Assembly (NCBI GenBank): GCA_017413105.1
Contig: JAFPVA010000043.1
Location: 1 to 58,492, forward strand
Length of the DNA stretch: 58,492 bases
Source: Butyrivibrio sp.
GTDB taxonomy: Bacteria; Bacillota; Clostridia; Lachnospirales; Lachnospiraceae
Reading direction: 5' to 3'
In this document: positions 8,467-17,319 of the stretch, piece after piece
Layout of the letters: each line of letters begins with the position of its first letter
Numbering within the stretch: position 1 is the stretch's first letter
The notes under the pieces: model-generated
What the model was told of the DNA's origin: nothing
Database searches by the model: none
What the model saw: the letters and a program-made list of their open reading frames with translations, nothing else
Translations under genes and position numbers: made by a program

Positions 8467-9436
8467 CTGATGATTCCTCCTCCTTTGTAAGTTCGATGAA
8501 GATGTCTTCAAGGGTTGTCTTCACCTGATGAAGTTCGTAAAGAACTATATCTTTTTCGGCGAAAGCTTTAAAAACTTCTCTTGCAACCATTTTTATCTCT
8601 GCGGAATCTGCATGTAATATAAACTTCGATTCTGTTTCACCCTCATTGGATGTATCAGACTTTTCATCAGAGTCATCTTCAATTGTTTTGATGCTCTCTA
8701 TGCTTTCAAGAATATCTTTTGCAGCTGCCTTGTCGCAGTCACAGATAATTTCAAGACATGCGCCGGAGGACATGGTCTTGCCAAGATTTTCAGGTGCATC
8801 AAATGCCACCATCTTTCCTTTGTAAATGATAAGAACCTTGTCGCAGATAGCCTGGACTTCGGACAGAATGTGAGAGCTGAGGATTACAGTATGTTTTTTG
8901 CCAAGTTCATAGATGAGTTCCCTTATCTCCAGAATCTGCATGGGATCAAGACCAACTGTGGGCTCATCCAATATCACAATCTGTGGGTCACCTATAAGAG
9001 CTTGTGAAATGCCGACTCGCTGTCTGTAACCTTTTGAAAGAAATTTAATAGGTTTATCCAAAACATCTTCGATATGGGTTTCGGATGCAACTCTTTCAAC
9101 CTCATCCTTTTTCTCTTTTCTCGAAACTTTTTTGGCGTCAGCCACAAACTCAAGGTATTCCCTTGGTGTCTGGTCGACGTAAAGTGGGGGAATCTCAGGC
9201 AGATAGCCTATTTTCTTTTTCGCTTCTTTGCTGTTTTCGTAGATATCCAGGTTGTCTATTGAAACCTCTCCGGATGTTGGAGAAAGACACCCCGTGATAA
9301 TGTTCAGAGTTGTTGATTTCCCTGCACCATTTGGACCAAGGAAGCCGTAGATATGTCCCTCTTCGATGGTAAAAGACAGATCATCAACAGCTTTAGAGTT
9401 ACCATACATCTTTGTAAGATGCTTTGCTGTGATCAC
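8444..9436 (-). CDS. ABC transporter ATP-binding protein (GldA-like)
   Basis: A typical ABC-2 class ATPase: Walker A GPNGAGKST, Q-loop, signature LSKGYRQRVG, Walker B IVILDEPTVGLDP and H-loop LSSHIL, followed by a DUF4162-like C-terminal extension. AGGAGG abuts an ATG at 9445 with no spacing, while a GTG nine bases further (9436) is ideally placed, so translation probably begins at GTG; an ATG at 9481 has no ribosome binding site. First gene of the four-gene minus-strand operon. It energises the permease at 7603-8466. Confidence 0.85.
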   Translation of the reverse strand: MITAKHLTKMYGNSKAVDDLSFTIEEGHIYGFLGPNGAGKSTTLNIITGCLSPTSGEVSIDNLDIYENSKEAKKKIGYLPEIPPLYVDQTPREYLEFVADAKKVSRKEKKDEVERVASETHIEDVLDKPIKFLSKGYRQRVGISQALIGDPQIVILDEPTVGLDPMQILEIRELIYELGKKHTVILSSHILSEVQAICDKVLIIYKGKMVAFDAPENLGKTMSSGACLEIICDCDKAAAKDILESIESIKTIEDDSDEKSDTSNEGETESKFILHADSAEIKMVAREVFKAFAEKDIVLYELHQVKTTLEDIFIELTKEEESSDDSSTKA

Positions 9437-9550
9437 TTTTTTCATCCTCCTGATTTCATGATTTAAGGATTTAGAATCCAAAACTCAATATAGCAATCAA
9501 AGCTAAAACGAAACTAAAAATAATTCTTGGAAATTATTTAACCTGTGGTA

Positions 9551-9581
9551 TTGACAATGCCCTTGTGGGAAGATTTATTAT
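9551..9581 (+). promoter_or_regulatory. Possible promoter of the DUF402 gene
   Basis: TTGACA at 9551-9556 is followed by an AT-rich -10 candidate (TTTATT at 9574 with a 17-base spacer, or TATTAT at 9576 with 19). It lies about 50 bases before the DUF402 start codon in the space between divergent genes. Confidence 0.5.
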
Positions 9582-9627
9582 AGGTCAATGGGAAGACATT
9601 GAATCATAACAACAAGGGAGAGGCATA

Positions 9628-10185
9628 ATGTTAGAGGTAAAAGAAAAGCATTTAGACAGGCGTGAGTGGTATTCAGACTCTGACCGTGATTTCGCCTGCC
9701 GTTATCACAAGGACGAATTCTTTGAGGGAGGAATCGGACTTATTACATTTACAGGAATTCCGGCCCCGGATGAGGTTGACAGTCCGGAGGGAAGACTCTG
9801 CATTGCAGACAAAGGATATCAGTGGGTTGAGCTTGTACCTAAGGGAGGGCATTATGCACTTACTGCGATGTTTCGTGACGGCAAGTTGTTCCAGCACTAT
9901 TTTGATATAACACTTAAGAATGATGTTTTGGAAAATGGTGATTCTCTTTTCTATGATCTGTTTCTGGATGTGGTCATTGGAGCAGACGGAAAACCCAGGA
10001 CAATAGACACAGAGGAACTTGATGAGGCACTTGAGTGCAAGGCTATTGGCCCAGATGCCTACGAACTGGCAAAAAAAGCAGCGGATGAAGTGGTTGCTTT
10101 ATGTGATTCGAATAAAGCGCTTCTGGAGAAGAAGCTGTATGAATATAGAGAATTGTTGTTACGTTCAGACAGAAATGCGCACTAA
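9628..10185 (+). CDS. DUF402 domain protein
   Basis: A 185-residue cytoplasmic protein whose core FYDLFLDVVIGADGKPRTID followed by TEELDEALE (residues ~110-140) matches the DUF402 family, related to FomD and to the staphylococcal nucleotide phosphohydrolase Sa1684; metal-dependent nucleotide hydrolysis is therefore possible but not proven. The start follows AAGGGAGAGG. The last nine codons (encoding LRSDRNAH) fall inside a dispersed repeat that also occurs at 58350-58415, so the original C-terminus may have been replaced by repeat sequence. Confidence 0.75.
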   Translation: MLEVKEKHLDRREWYSDSDRDFACRYHKDEFFEGGIGLITFTGIPAPDEVDSPEGRLCIADKGYQWVELVPKGGHYALTAMFRDGKLFQHYFDITLKNDVLENGDSLFYDLFLDVVIGADGKPRTIDTEELDEALECKAIGPDAYELAKKAADEVVALCDSNKALLEKKLYEYRELLLRSDRNAH

Positions 10186-10220
10186 GCTCCGCTTTTCGTG
10201 AGAACTTGATACAGGAGTAG
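10157..10220 (+). repeat. Dispersed repeat, family B, overlapping the DUF402 gene end
   Basis: About 64 bases containing TTCAGACAGAAATGCGCACT, then CGTGAGAA, then CAGGAGT, collinear and without gaps with 58350-58415 (some nine substitutions by eye). In the other copy the GAAATGCGCA and TGCGCATTTC arms form a clean hairpin; here the right arm is degenerate. The DUF402 stop codon lies within it. Confidence 0.75.
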
Positions 10221-10243
10221 TCAAAAAATTTTATAAAATCTAA

Positions 10244-10303
10244 TTGACAAATACCCTGTGGGGGTATATATTAGTGACAAGCTAGTATACCCCTATAGGG
10301 TAT
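10244..10303 (+). promoter_or_regulatory. Copper-responsive promoter with two CsoR operators
   Basis: A promoter TTGACA (10244-10249) - 17 bases - TATATT (10267-10272) is overlapped by a palindrome ATACCC-N5-GGGTAT at 10251-10267, and a second copy with the same arms lies downstream at 10287-10303. This is the known CsoR box pattern; binding over the spacer and downstream would block RNA polymerase until Cu(I) releases the repressor. Confidence 0.85.
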
Positions 10304-10332
10304 TTTAACATTCTTTCTAATGGAGGGAAAAC

Positions 10333-10668
10333 ATGTCTGAGAATGAAAATTATATGGAAGAAATGAACGGCTCCTGCCCACATTGCTCCGGTAAACATAA
10401 AGACAGAGATGATAAGGAAAAAAGAGATCTGATGAACCGGTTAAAGAGGATAGAAGGGCAGGTCCGTGGCGTTGAAGGAATGCTTGAGAACGATGCATAC
10501 TGCACTGATATACTGGTGCAGGTGTCTGCGATTACCAGTGCTCTTAACAGCTTTAACAAGGTTCTTTTGGCAAACCATATGAGATCATGTGTTGCTGATA
10601 ATATCCGTGAAGGAAATGATGAGATTATTGACGAGCTTGTGGTCACTTTGCAGAAGCTCATGAAGTGA
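10333..10668 (+). CDS. csoR: CsoR family copper-sensing repressor
   Basis: A 111-residue all-helical DUF156/CsoR repressor: NRLKRIEGQVRGVEGML (residues ~36-52) is the family signature, and the Cu(I) ligands Cys (in AYCTDIL), His and Cys (in NHMRSC) are all present, which favours a copper sensor over the formaldehyde (FrmR) or sulfide (CstR) types. An N-terminal extension carries CPHC and several His. It is the first gene of the copper operon, downstream of its own two operators, and most likely represses itself and copA. Confidence 0.92.
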   Translation: MSENENYMEEMNGSCPHCSGKHKDRDDKEKRDLMNRLKRIEGQVRGVEGMLENDAYCTDILVQVSAITSALNSFNKVLLANHMRSCVADNIREGNDEIIDELVVTLQKLMK

Positions 10669-10683
10669 GCCTGGGCAGGCTCA
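10666..10683 (+). other. Intercistronic hairpin on the csoR stop codon
   Basis: TGAGCCTG-GG-CAGGCTCA is a perfect 8-bp stem beginning at the csoR TGA. There is no T-run, so it more likely affects mRNA stability or relative expression of csoR and copA than full termination. Confidence 0.55.
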
Positions 10684-10743
10684 GGGGATAGAGCTAGTGG
10701 TACTAAAACAATAATTCTCCTGTAAACATCGAAAGGATGAAAT

Positions 10744-13350
10744 ATGGAACAGTATAACGTAACAGGAATGAGCTGCGCTGCCTGCCAGGCAAGAGTTGAG
10801 AAGGCTGTAAATGCCGTAAACGGTGTTGAGAGCTGTGCTGTAAGTCTTCTTACAAACTCTATGGGGGTTGAGGGCAGTGCATCTCCGGAAGAAATTATAA
10901 AAGCTGTAGAAGCTGCCGGCTACGGCGCAAGTCTTAAGGCGGCAAAGGCTGACGGGGCAAAAGCAGGCTCTTATGAGGATTCGTTAAAAGATACAGAAAC
11001 TCCGGTACTAAAAAAGAGACTGATAGCTTCTGTGATTCTCCTGATTCCTCTGATGTATGTTTCAATGGGACATATGTTATGGGATTGGCCATTGCCAGCC
11101 TTTCTTGATGGTAACCATGTGGCAATGGGATTATACGAGCTGCTGATAGCCGGTTTTATAATGGTGATAAATCAGAAGTTTTTTATCAGCGGATTTAAGG
11201 GGCTCATTCATAGATCTCCAAACATGGACACATTGGTAGCTCTTGGTGCAACAGCTTCTTTTGCATACAGTGTATATGTACTTTTTGCCATGACTGGTGC
11301 AGTGATGGGAGGGGACGCAGACAAGGTCATGTACTATATGGACCAGTTCTATTTTGAGTCTGCGGCAACAATCCTTACGCTTATCACTGTAGGAAAGACT
11401 CTAGAGGCAAGATCTAAGGGCAAGACTACCGATGCTCTTAAGTCACTTATGAAACTTGCGCCAAAGACTGCCGTGATTTTAGAAGGGGATACAGAGAGAA
11501 CAGTCTCCATTGAGGAAGTAAAAGTCGGAGACAGATTCGTCGTAAGACCAGGAGACAGCATACCCGTAGACGGTATTGTCATAGAGGGTGAGAGCGCTGT
11601 TAACGAGTCTGCACTTACCGGAGAGAGCGTTCCTGTAGAGAAGCAGGCAAAAGATAAGGTTTCTGCCGCAACCATCAATACTTCGGGGTATATGGTGTGC
11701 GAAGCTACCAGGGTAGGTGAGGATACCACCCTTGCCGGGATCATACGAATGGTCAGTGATGCTGCAGCAACCAAGGCACCTATCGCTAAGATTGCAGACA
11801 AAGTTTCGGGAGTATTCGTTCCTACGGTTATCGGTATTTCTTTTGTCACATTTATCGTATGGCTGCTGGTGGGACAGACCTTCGGATACTCAATAGCAAG
11901 AGCGGTTTCAGTTCTGGTAATTAGCTGTCCCTGCGCTTTGGGGCTGGCAACTCCCGTGGCGATAATGGTTGGAAACGGAGTGGGAGCAAAGAGCGGAATC
12001 CTCTTTAAGACGGCAGCAGTCCAGGAACTTACAGGTAAGACACAGATAGTAGCTCTGGATAAGACGGGGACTATAACTACAGGTGTCATGCGGGTTACAG
12101 ATGTGATACCTGCAGAGGGTATCAGTGAAAAAGAGCTGATGACAGTCGCTTATGCGTTGGAATCAAAGAGCGAGCATCCTATTTCAAAGGCAATCATTGA
12201 TCATGCTAAAGAGAGTGATATAGGACTTCAGGATACAACGGACTTCGAAGTTCTCTCGGGAAACGGACTTAAAGGAAAACTTGATGGTGCTGTGGTCGCT
12301 GGTGGAAATGCGAGATTTATAACGGGTATTTTGGAAGTCCACGATTCATCAGCAGATGTATCTAAAAGTGCAAAGACAAGTGCTGCTGCGCGTGTGGATG
12401 AGTTGTCTGCCCAGGGTAAAACACCGGTTCTTTTCACAAAGGATAATAAGCTGATCGGAATAATTGCTGTTGCCGATACCATTAAGGATGATACACCACA
12501 GGCGATTGCAGAGCTTAAGAATATGGGAATCCATGTGGTAATGCTGACCGGTGATAATGAGATCACGGCCATGGCGATTGCAGACCAGGCCGGAGTCGAC
12601 GAAGTTATTGCAGGGGTACTTCCGGATGGAAAAGAAGCCATTATCAGAAAGCTAATGGAACAGGGAAAAGTTGCCATGGTTGGCGATGGAATAAATGACG
12701 CACCGGCACTTACCCGGGCGGATGTTGGTATAGCCATTGGAGCAGGAACAGATATTGCCATAGATGCGGCGGATGTGGTACTTATGAAGAGCAGTATCCG
12801 CGATGTGGCAGCGGCTATCAGGATTTCAAGAGCCACCATAAGAAATATCCACGAGAATCTGTTCTGGGCGTTTTTCTATAACGTCGTTGGAATTCCTCTT
12901 GCTGCAGGCTGCTATGTGGCTGCCTTTGGCTGGACCCTGAATCCAATGTTCGGCGCAGCGGCAATGGGACTTTCAAGCTTTTGCGTAGTGTCTAACGCAC
13001 TGAGACTTAACTGGCTTAAGGTCCATGACGGAAGCAAAGATAAAGCTTTAAAAAAACCTATCATGCATAAAATCATACAATCTGAAGCTGTTCAGACTGA
13101 TAATGATATAAAAGAAAAAGATAAAAAAGAAAAGGAGAATAAAGAAATGAAGATCAAGGTAAACGGAATGATGTGCGCACATTGTGAGGCTCATGTAAAG
13201 AAGGCTCTTGAGGCCATCGACGGAATCGAATCAGCAGTAGCATCCCACGAGGAGAATCTTGTAACTATCACAAACTCCAAGGATGTGGATGAGGAGCTTA
13301 TCAAGGCTGCTGTAACTGAAGCCGGCTATGAGTACGCAGGGATTGCATAA
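10744..13350 (+). CDS. copA: Copper-exporting P1B-type ATPase with terminal CopZ-like domain
   Basis: An 868-residue Cu(I) efflux pump. In order: an N-terminal heavy-metal domain (GMSCAAC, residues 8-14), eight membrane helices, the actuator TGES loop, the transmembrane CPC motif (SCPCALGLATP, ~395), phosphorylation site DKTGT (~438), the SEHP motif (~475), the hinge GDGINDAP (~646), then a Lys/Glu-rich linker and a second heavy-metal domain (GMMCAHC, ~808) at the extreme C-terminus. A C-terminal metal-binding domain is unusual for CopA and looks like a fused CopZ chaperone. It lies 75 bases after csoR and ends at a strong terminator. Confidence 0.95.
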   Translation: MEQYNVTGMSCAACQARVEKAVNAVNGVESCAVSLLTNSMGVEGSASPEEIIKAVEAAGYGASLKAAKADGAKAGSYEDSLKDTETPVLKKRLIASVILLIPLMYVSMGHMLWDWPLPAFLDGNHVAMGLYELLIAGFIMVINQKFFISGFKGLIHRSPNMDTLVALGATASFAYSVYVLFAMTGAVMGGDADKVMYYMDQFYFESAATILTLITVGKTLEARSKGKTTDALKSLMKLAPKTAVILEGDTERTVSIEEVKVGDRFVVRPGDSIPVDGIVIEGESAVNESALTGESVPVEKQAKDKVSAATINTSGYMVCEATRVGEDTTLAGIIRMVSDAAATKAPIAKIADKVSGVFVPTVIGISFVTFIVWLLVGQTFGYSIARAVSVLVISCPCALGLATPVAIMVGNGVGAKSGILFKTAAVQELTGKTQIVALDKTGTITTGVMRVTDVIPAEGISEKELMTVAYALESKSEHPISKAIIDHAKESDIGLQDTTDFEVLSGNGLKGKLDGAVVAGGNARFITGILEVHDSSADVSKSAKTSAAARVDELSAQGKTPVLFTKDNKLIGIIAVADTIKDDTPQAIAELKNMGIHVVMLTGDNEITAMAIADQAGVDEVIAGVLPDGKEAIIRKLMEQGKVAMVGDGINDAPALTRADVGIAIGAGTDIAIDAADVVLMKSSIRDVAAAIRISRATIRNIHENLFWAFFYNVVGIPLAAGCYVAAFGWTLNPMFGAAAMGLSSFCVVSNALRLNWLKVHDGSKDKALKKPIMHKIIQSEAVQTDNDIKEKDKKEKENKEMKIKVNGMMCAHCEAHVKKALEAIDGIESAVASHEENLVTITNSKDVDEELIKAAVTEAGYEYAGIA
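13147..13350 (+). CDS. Possible internally initiated CopZ-like copper chaperone
   Basis: In the same frame as copA, an ATG at 13147 is preceded by AAGGAG at 13132-13137 with nine bases of spacing. Initiation there would give a 67-residue heavy-metal-binding protein (MKIKVNGMMCAHCEAHVKKA at its start), the exact size and fold of CopZ. The preceding linker is low-complexity Lys/Glu, as if an intergenic region had become coding after loss of the copA stop codon. Whether free CopZ is made is inference. Confidence 0.5.
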   Translation: MKIKVNGMMCAHCEAHVKKALEAIDGIESAVASHEENLVTITNSKDVDEELIKAAVTEAGYEYAGIA

Positions 13351-13356
13351 AGAATA

Positions 13357-13387
13357 AAATGAGAGAGGGTTCATCCCTCTCTCATTT
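13357..13387 (+). terminator. Terminator of the csoR-copA operon
   Basis: A perfect stem GAGAGAGGG / CCCTCTCTC (13361-13369 and 13375-13383) with a TTCAT loop, extended by AAAT/ATTT on each side. Confidence 0.8.
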
Positions 13388-13570
13388 CAGACTGTAGACA
13401 ATTTGCTTGATATGGGCGATAGGATCAGGGCCTTTGTAAATTTCAGAATTAGGACATATTATTTTTATAACGTTGTTATAATTCAGCATATATATGCATG
13501 TTATAATGATTGCGAATTGATTATTGTTGTGCTAAATATGGCTCAATAGAGCTGTTTGGAGGGTGCAAGC

Positions 13571-15094
13571 ATGCATGTGAAATTATTCAAAACACTAGTG
13601 CCACTATTGTTAATAGCTGTCATGCTATCAGCCTGTGCAAAGGCAACAGATACGTCTGTAGAAACTGCAGCAGTAGAATCTGATGAGCTGCCTTCAGGTG
13701 ATGTATCTCTGCGAGTTTGGGGCGCCGAAGAGGACGGCGAGCTTATCGAACAGATTATTTCTGGATTTAAATCAGAATATGGTTCAAAGGCCAATTTTAC
13801 AATCACTTTCGAACCTCACAGCGAATCAGGGGCAAAGGATGAAATACTTGGAGACGTATTAAATGCTCCAGATGTTTTTACCTTTGCTGATGATCAGCTT
13901 ATGGCTTTTGTAGCCTCAGGTGTTCTCAAGCAGGTATCTAATGCTTCTGAGATATCAGGTAGAAATATAACCGCAGCCAGTGAAGCTGCTTCTGTTAATG
14001 GGACACTTTATGCCTACCCACTTACAGCTGATAATGGTTATTTCCTTTTTTACAATTCCAAATACTTAAATGAAACAGATGTAGAGACAGTGGACTCGCT
14101 TCTTGCAGCAACAGAAAAGGCAGGAAAACAGTTCTTCCTTGATATGACCAGTGGATGGTACATGTACAGCTTCTTTGGCAATACGGACATGGAAATCGGA
14201 CTTAACGACGATGGCATTTCCACCTATTGTAACTGGAATGCAAAGTACACCAATATCACCGGTGTTGACGTGGCTGAAGCAATGCTAAAAATCTGTGCAA
14301 GTCCCGCTTTTTGTCCGATTGCTCCGGATGGTTTTATTGCCGGAGTTAATGATGGAACCTTCATTGCCGGTGTCAGTGGTGTTTGGGACGAGAACTCCAT
14401 CAAAGAAGCCTGGGGAGACGACTACGCAGCAACAAAACTTCCTACTTATACAGTAGCAGGCCAGCAGCTGCAGCTCTCATCCTATGCAGGATATAAGATG
14501 GTTGGAATTAACTCCTATTCTGAAAATAAGGGATGGGCAGCAGTTTTTGCTGACTATATGACCAATGAAAAGAACCAGACTCTGAGATTCCAAATGAGAG
14601 GTCAGGGTCCTTCCAATATAAATGCTTCTAAGTCAGGTGATGTGGCTAACTCAAAGGCTCTTTTAGCACTCCAGATGCAGTCCGACTATGCCAGCCTTCA
14701 GAGAGTTGGAGGAACTTTTTGGGGCGCAGCCACAACCTTTGCATCAGCTATAGCTGATGGCAATTCTTCAAATAAAAACCTACAGGTTCTTCTGAATGAG
14801 ATGGTGACTTCCATAACAGGAGAAGAAAGCACGGGCGATGCGGAGGGTGTAGAAGCTGAGCCAATTGAAGAAGAGGTTGCGGAAGAAGCTTCTGAAGAGG
14901 AAGCTGAGGAAGCGGCAGAAGAGGCATCAGAAGAAGCATCGGAAGAGGCATCGGCTGAGTCCTTAGAGGAAGGCGATGAAGCCAGTGCACAATCCGGTGA
15001 TGAAACGACTGAGACTGAAGATCCGGCAGATGAATCAGGGACAGAAACAGAGGAAACCGAAGACGCTGGTAGCTTAGCATCCAGTGAAAACTAA
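13571..15094 (+). CDS. Extracellular solute-binding lipoprotein with long acidic tail
   Basis: About 507 residues from ATG 13571, seven bases after GGAGGG (a TTG at 13556 is in the same frame but is part of the ribosome binding site). A lipoprotein signal peptide with lipobox LSAC is followed by a family 1 (maltose/sugar type) binding domain of about 400 residues ([20 protein letters not shown], later [18 protein letters not shown]), then about 85 residues made almost wholly of Glu, Ala, Ser, Asp and Thr. There are no permease or ATPase genes next to it; instead a chemoreceptor gene follows after 17 bases. It may present a sugar ligand to that receptor. The tail may space the domain through the wall. 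Confidence 0.85.
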   Translation: MHVKLFKTLVPLLLIAVMLSACAKATDTSVETAAVESDELPSGDVSLRVWGAEEDGELIEQIISGFKSEYGSKANFTITFEPHSESGAKDEILGDVLNAPDVFTFADDQLMAFVASGVLKQVSNASEISGRNITAASEAASVNGTLYAYPLTADNGYFLFYNSKYLNETDVETVDSLLAATEKAGKQFFLDMTSGWYMYSFFGNTDMEIGLNDDGISTYCNWNAKYTNITGVDVAEAMLKICASPAFCPIAPDGFIAGVNDGTFIAGVSGVWDENSIKEAWGDDYAATKLPTYTVAGQQLQLSSYAGYKMVGINSYSENKGWAAVFADYMTNEKNQTLRFQMRGQGPSNINASKSGDVANSKALLALQMQSDYASLQRVGGTFWGAATTFASAIADGNSSNKNLQVLLNEMVTSITGEESTGDAEGVEAEPIEEEVAEEASEEEAEEAAEEASEEASEEASAESLEEGDEASAQSGDETTETEDPADESGTETEETEDAGSLASSEN

Positions 15095-15111
15095 GGAAAG
15101 GAGATGGGAAT

Positions 15112-16839
15112 ATGAATAAGAAAAGTAGTATCAAAGTAATGATTTTAGTTCCTGTTCTTCTTTTGGGCTTGGTTTGTATTCTTTCAAATGTCATGTCAGT
15201 GGTAAATCTTCGAAAAGTAAATAATACCGCATCATCCATTGCGGATGACTATATGACGCTTATTACCGATCTTGATAAGGTCGGGCAGACCGCAAAAGAT
15301 ATCCATACGTTGGCGCTTTCTCATATTGTTGCAACAGATTTTGAAACCATGACATCTGTCATTGCTAAAATTGATGAGGAAGAAGCTCTTTTGGAAGAAT
15401 ATCTGGCCAAGCTTTCCGCTTATCAGAACAAGGGTATTTCTTTTGACTATAACAAGACCTATTCCGACTATGAGAACTTCAAGAATAACATCATGATCCT
15501 TCTGGCTCAGTCAGCTAACCAGAAGACAAAAGATGCATATGCTACCGCAAATGGTGAAGTTGCAAATGCTTCAGCTACACTGGACAGTGATATCCAGAGC
15601 GTTATAGATAACATTACGACGAGTGCTGCAGAAGAGAGGACTCTATTGGAGAAATCATACAATATGTCTATATTCTTCAGCATTATTGTCGTTGTCATAA
15701 GCATTTTGGCTGTCATAATTGCGATTTTCATGGTATTTAAGCATGTTATCAAGCCGGTTATCAGGGCAGAAAAAGAGCTCAGAGAGATTCTTGACGATAT
15801 TAACAGGCGTGAAGGTGACCTTACAAAGAGAATCACTGTTGATTCAAACGATGAGGTGGGTGCGCTTAGCCAGGGAATCAATGCCTTTATTGAAAGGCTT
15901 CAGGCTATATTCAATATTATTACCAACAACTCTGTAGCCATGGATAGAGTTGTAAATGACGTGCTTGGAAGTGTTAATACTTCTAATGCCAGTGCAGCAG
16001 ATCTGTCAGCTCTTACAGAAGAACTTTCTGCGACAATGCAGGAAGTGGCTAATAATGCTACGAAGATCAACAATAATACCAATATGGTGAAGGAAGAAGT
16101 TGATGAAATGGCTGAAAAGAGCAAGGAGATCAATGAATACTCCATCACCATGAAGGAGCATGCGGAAACCATGGAAAAAGATGCTGCAGCAAATATGGCA
16201 GAGACAAAGGAAAAAGTCGATCAGATTCTGGAAGCTCTTACCAAGGCCATTAATGACAGCCAAAGCGTTGATCAGGTCAATTCTCTTACAGATGAGATCA
16301 AGAGTATTGCCAGCCAGACAAATCTCCTGTCCCTGAATGCGTCCATTGAGGCTGCAAGAGCAGGTGAAGCAGGCAAGGGATTTGCTGTTGTTGCAGGAGA
16401 AATCGGAAGCCTTGCTGAAAACAGTAGCCAGACAGCTGGAAACATCCAGCAGATTAACTCTATCGTTATTGATGCTGTTCATAATCTATCTGATTCAGCT
16501 AATGAGCTTGTCGACTACATGAAGAATTCAATCCTTCCTGAATTTGAGAAATTTGTAGACAGCGGCAGACAGTACAAGGATGATGCAGATTATATTGAAT
16601 CTGTAATGGCAGATTTCACTAATAAAACAGAAGGGTTCAAATCAAGCTTTAATGAGATTGCTGAATCCATAAGTGGCATCACAACTGCAATCGATGAAGG
16701 CGTACGTGGAGTATCCTCCGCTGCCGAGAGTACGCAGACTCTTGTGGGAGATATGGACACCATCACAATGAGAATGAATGAGAACCAGAAGATAGCTGCT
16801 GAACTTGATGACGAAACCGCAATCTTTGCGAAAATCTGA
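15112..16839 (+). CDS. Methyl-accepting chemotaxis protein
   Basis: A 575-residue chemoreceptor: N-terminal helix (residues 8-30), a mostly helical periplasmic-facing sensor of the four-helix-bundle type (~31-180), a second membrane helix (~184-208), a HAMP domain (~210-262, around [20 protein letters not shown]), and the cytoplasmic coiled coil with the conserved hairpin tip [20 protein letters not shown] near residue 400. The ribosome binding site is AAAGGAGATGGG. It is probably cotranscribed with the binding lipoprotein upstream, suggesting a sensor pair, and it ends at a strong terminator. Confidence 0.92.
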   Translation: MNKKSSIKVMILVPVLLLGLVCILSNVMSVVNLRKVNNTASSIADDYMTLITDLDKVGQTAKDIHTLALSHIVATDFETMTSVIAKIDEEEALLEEYLAKLSAYQNKGISFDYNKTYSDYENFKNNIMILLAQSANQKTKDAYATANGEVANASATLDSDIQSVIDNITTSAAEERTLLEKSYNMSIFFSIIVVVISILAVIIAIFMVFKHVIKPVIRAEKELREILDDINRREGDLTKRITVDSNDEVGALSQGINAFIERLQAIFNIITNNSVAMDRVVNDVLGSVNTSNASAADLSALTEELSATMQEVANNATKINNNTNMVKEEVDEMAEKSKEINEYSITMKEHAETMEKDAAANMAETKEKVDQILEALTKAINDSQSVDQVNSLTDEIKSIASQTNLLSLNASIEAARAGEAGKGFAVVAGEIGSLAENSSQTAGNIQQINSIVIDAVHNLSDSANELVDYMKNSILPEFEKFVDSGRQYKDDADYIESVMADFTNKTEGFKSSFNEIAESISGITTAIDEGVRGVSSAAESTQTLVGDMDTITMRMNENQKIAAELDDETAIFAKI

Positions 16840-16857
16840 TTACTTAACGAAAAGAAG

Positions 16858-16891
16858 CGCGCCAGAGAGAATTCTCTTTGGCGCGTTTTTT
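16858..16891 (+). terminator. Rho-independent terminator after the chemoreceptor gene
   Basis: Stem CGCGCCA...TGGCGCG with an inner AGAGAA/TTCTCT pairing is followed by six T residues. Confidence 0.9.
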
Positions 16892-16915
16892 GGTGGAGTG
16901 AGAGTAATGACTGAT

Positions 16916-17146
16916 TTAATATCTGTTGTGCACTCTTTCGGCGAAGCACATCATATCCTTCACATGAATCTCTTTGATGCGCCACTTGGGTGCTCTTATC
17001 ATGCTTCTGTCATAGGTCTGCAAAAGACTTCTCGACCAGCCGGGCTCAGTTAACTGTCCGTTTTCATCAAGTAGTGGATGAACTGTAGTTACTTCATGAT
17101 TTCTTCCCATACACATCTCCATTCCGCCGTTTGGGGCGATGAACAA
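16916..17146 (-). pseudogene. 5' remnant of a DUF2804 gene
   Basis: The segment NHEVTTVHPLLDENGQLTEP plus GWSRSLLQTYDRSMIRAPKWRIKE (roughly 16970-17110) resembles the conserved N-terminus of DUF2804 proteins, which are normally over 300 residues. Homology stops after RIKE, where the family continues with WDYY, and the frame ends 18 codons later. The remainder of the gene is gone and the chemoreceptor terminator lies immediately beyond, so a deletion removed the 3' portion. The rest of the 16892-17319 gap holds only AT-rich leader sequence for the amino acid transporter. Confidence 0.65.
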
Positions 17147-17319
17147 AATCCCATGAACCTATCTATATTATAACAAAAATGTGCATTTATAGCCTTTTCA
17201 ATGTGTGATAGCCAGCGGTTATATCAGGCGATAATTCTCATGTATTTTACGACTCCGTGATTTTAATGCATAATCTGATTTATCAAAACACAATACATTT
17301 CACGAGAGGAGAAAAAGTT

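Noticed and set aside
11349-12089. 246-residue minus-strand open frame opposite copA
   Set aside because: Low-complexity Thr/Ser/Pro/Ala translation typical of an antisense frame of a P-type ATPase gene.
17161-17319. Riboswitch or T-box leader before the CjaA-like importer
   Set aside because: I found no T-box, S-box or lysine-type conserved words and no terminator/antiterminator pair in this leader.
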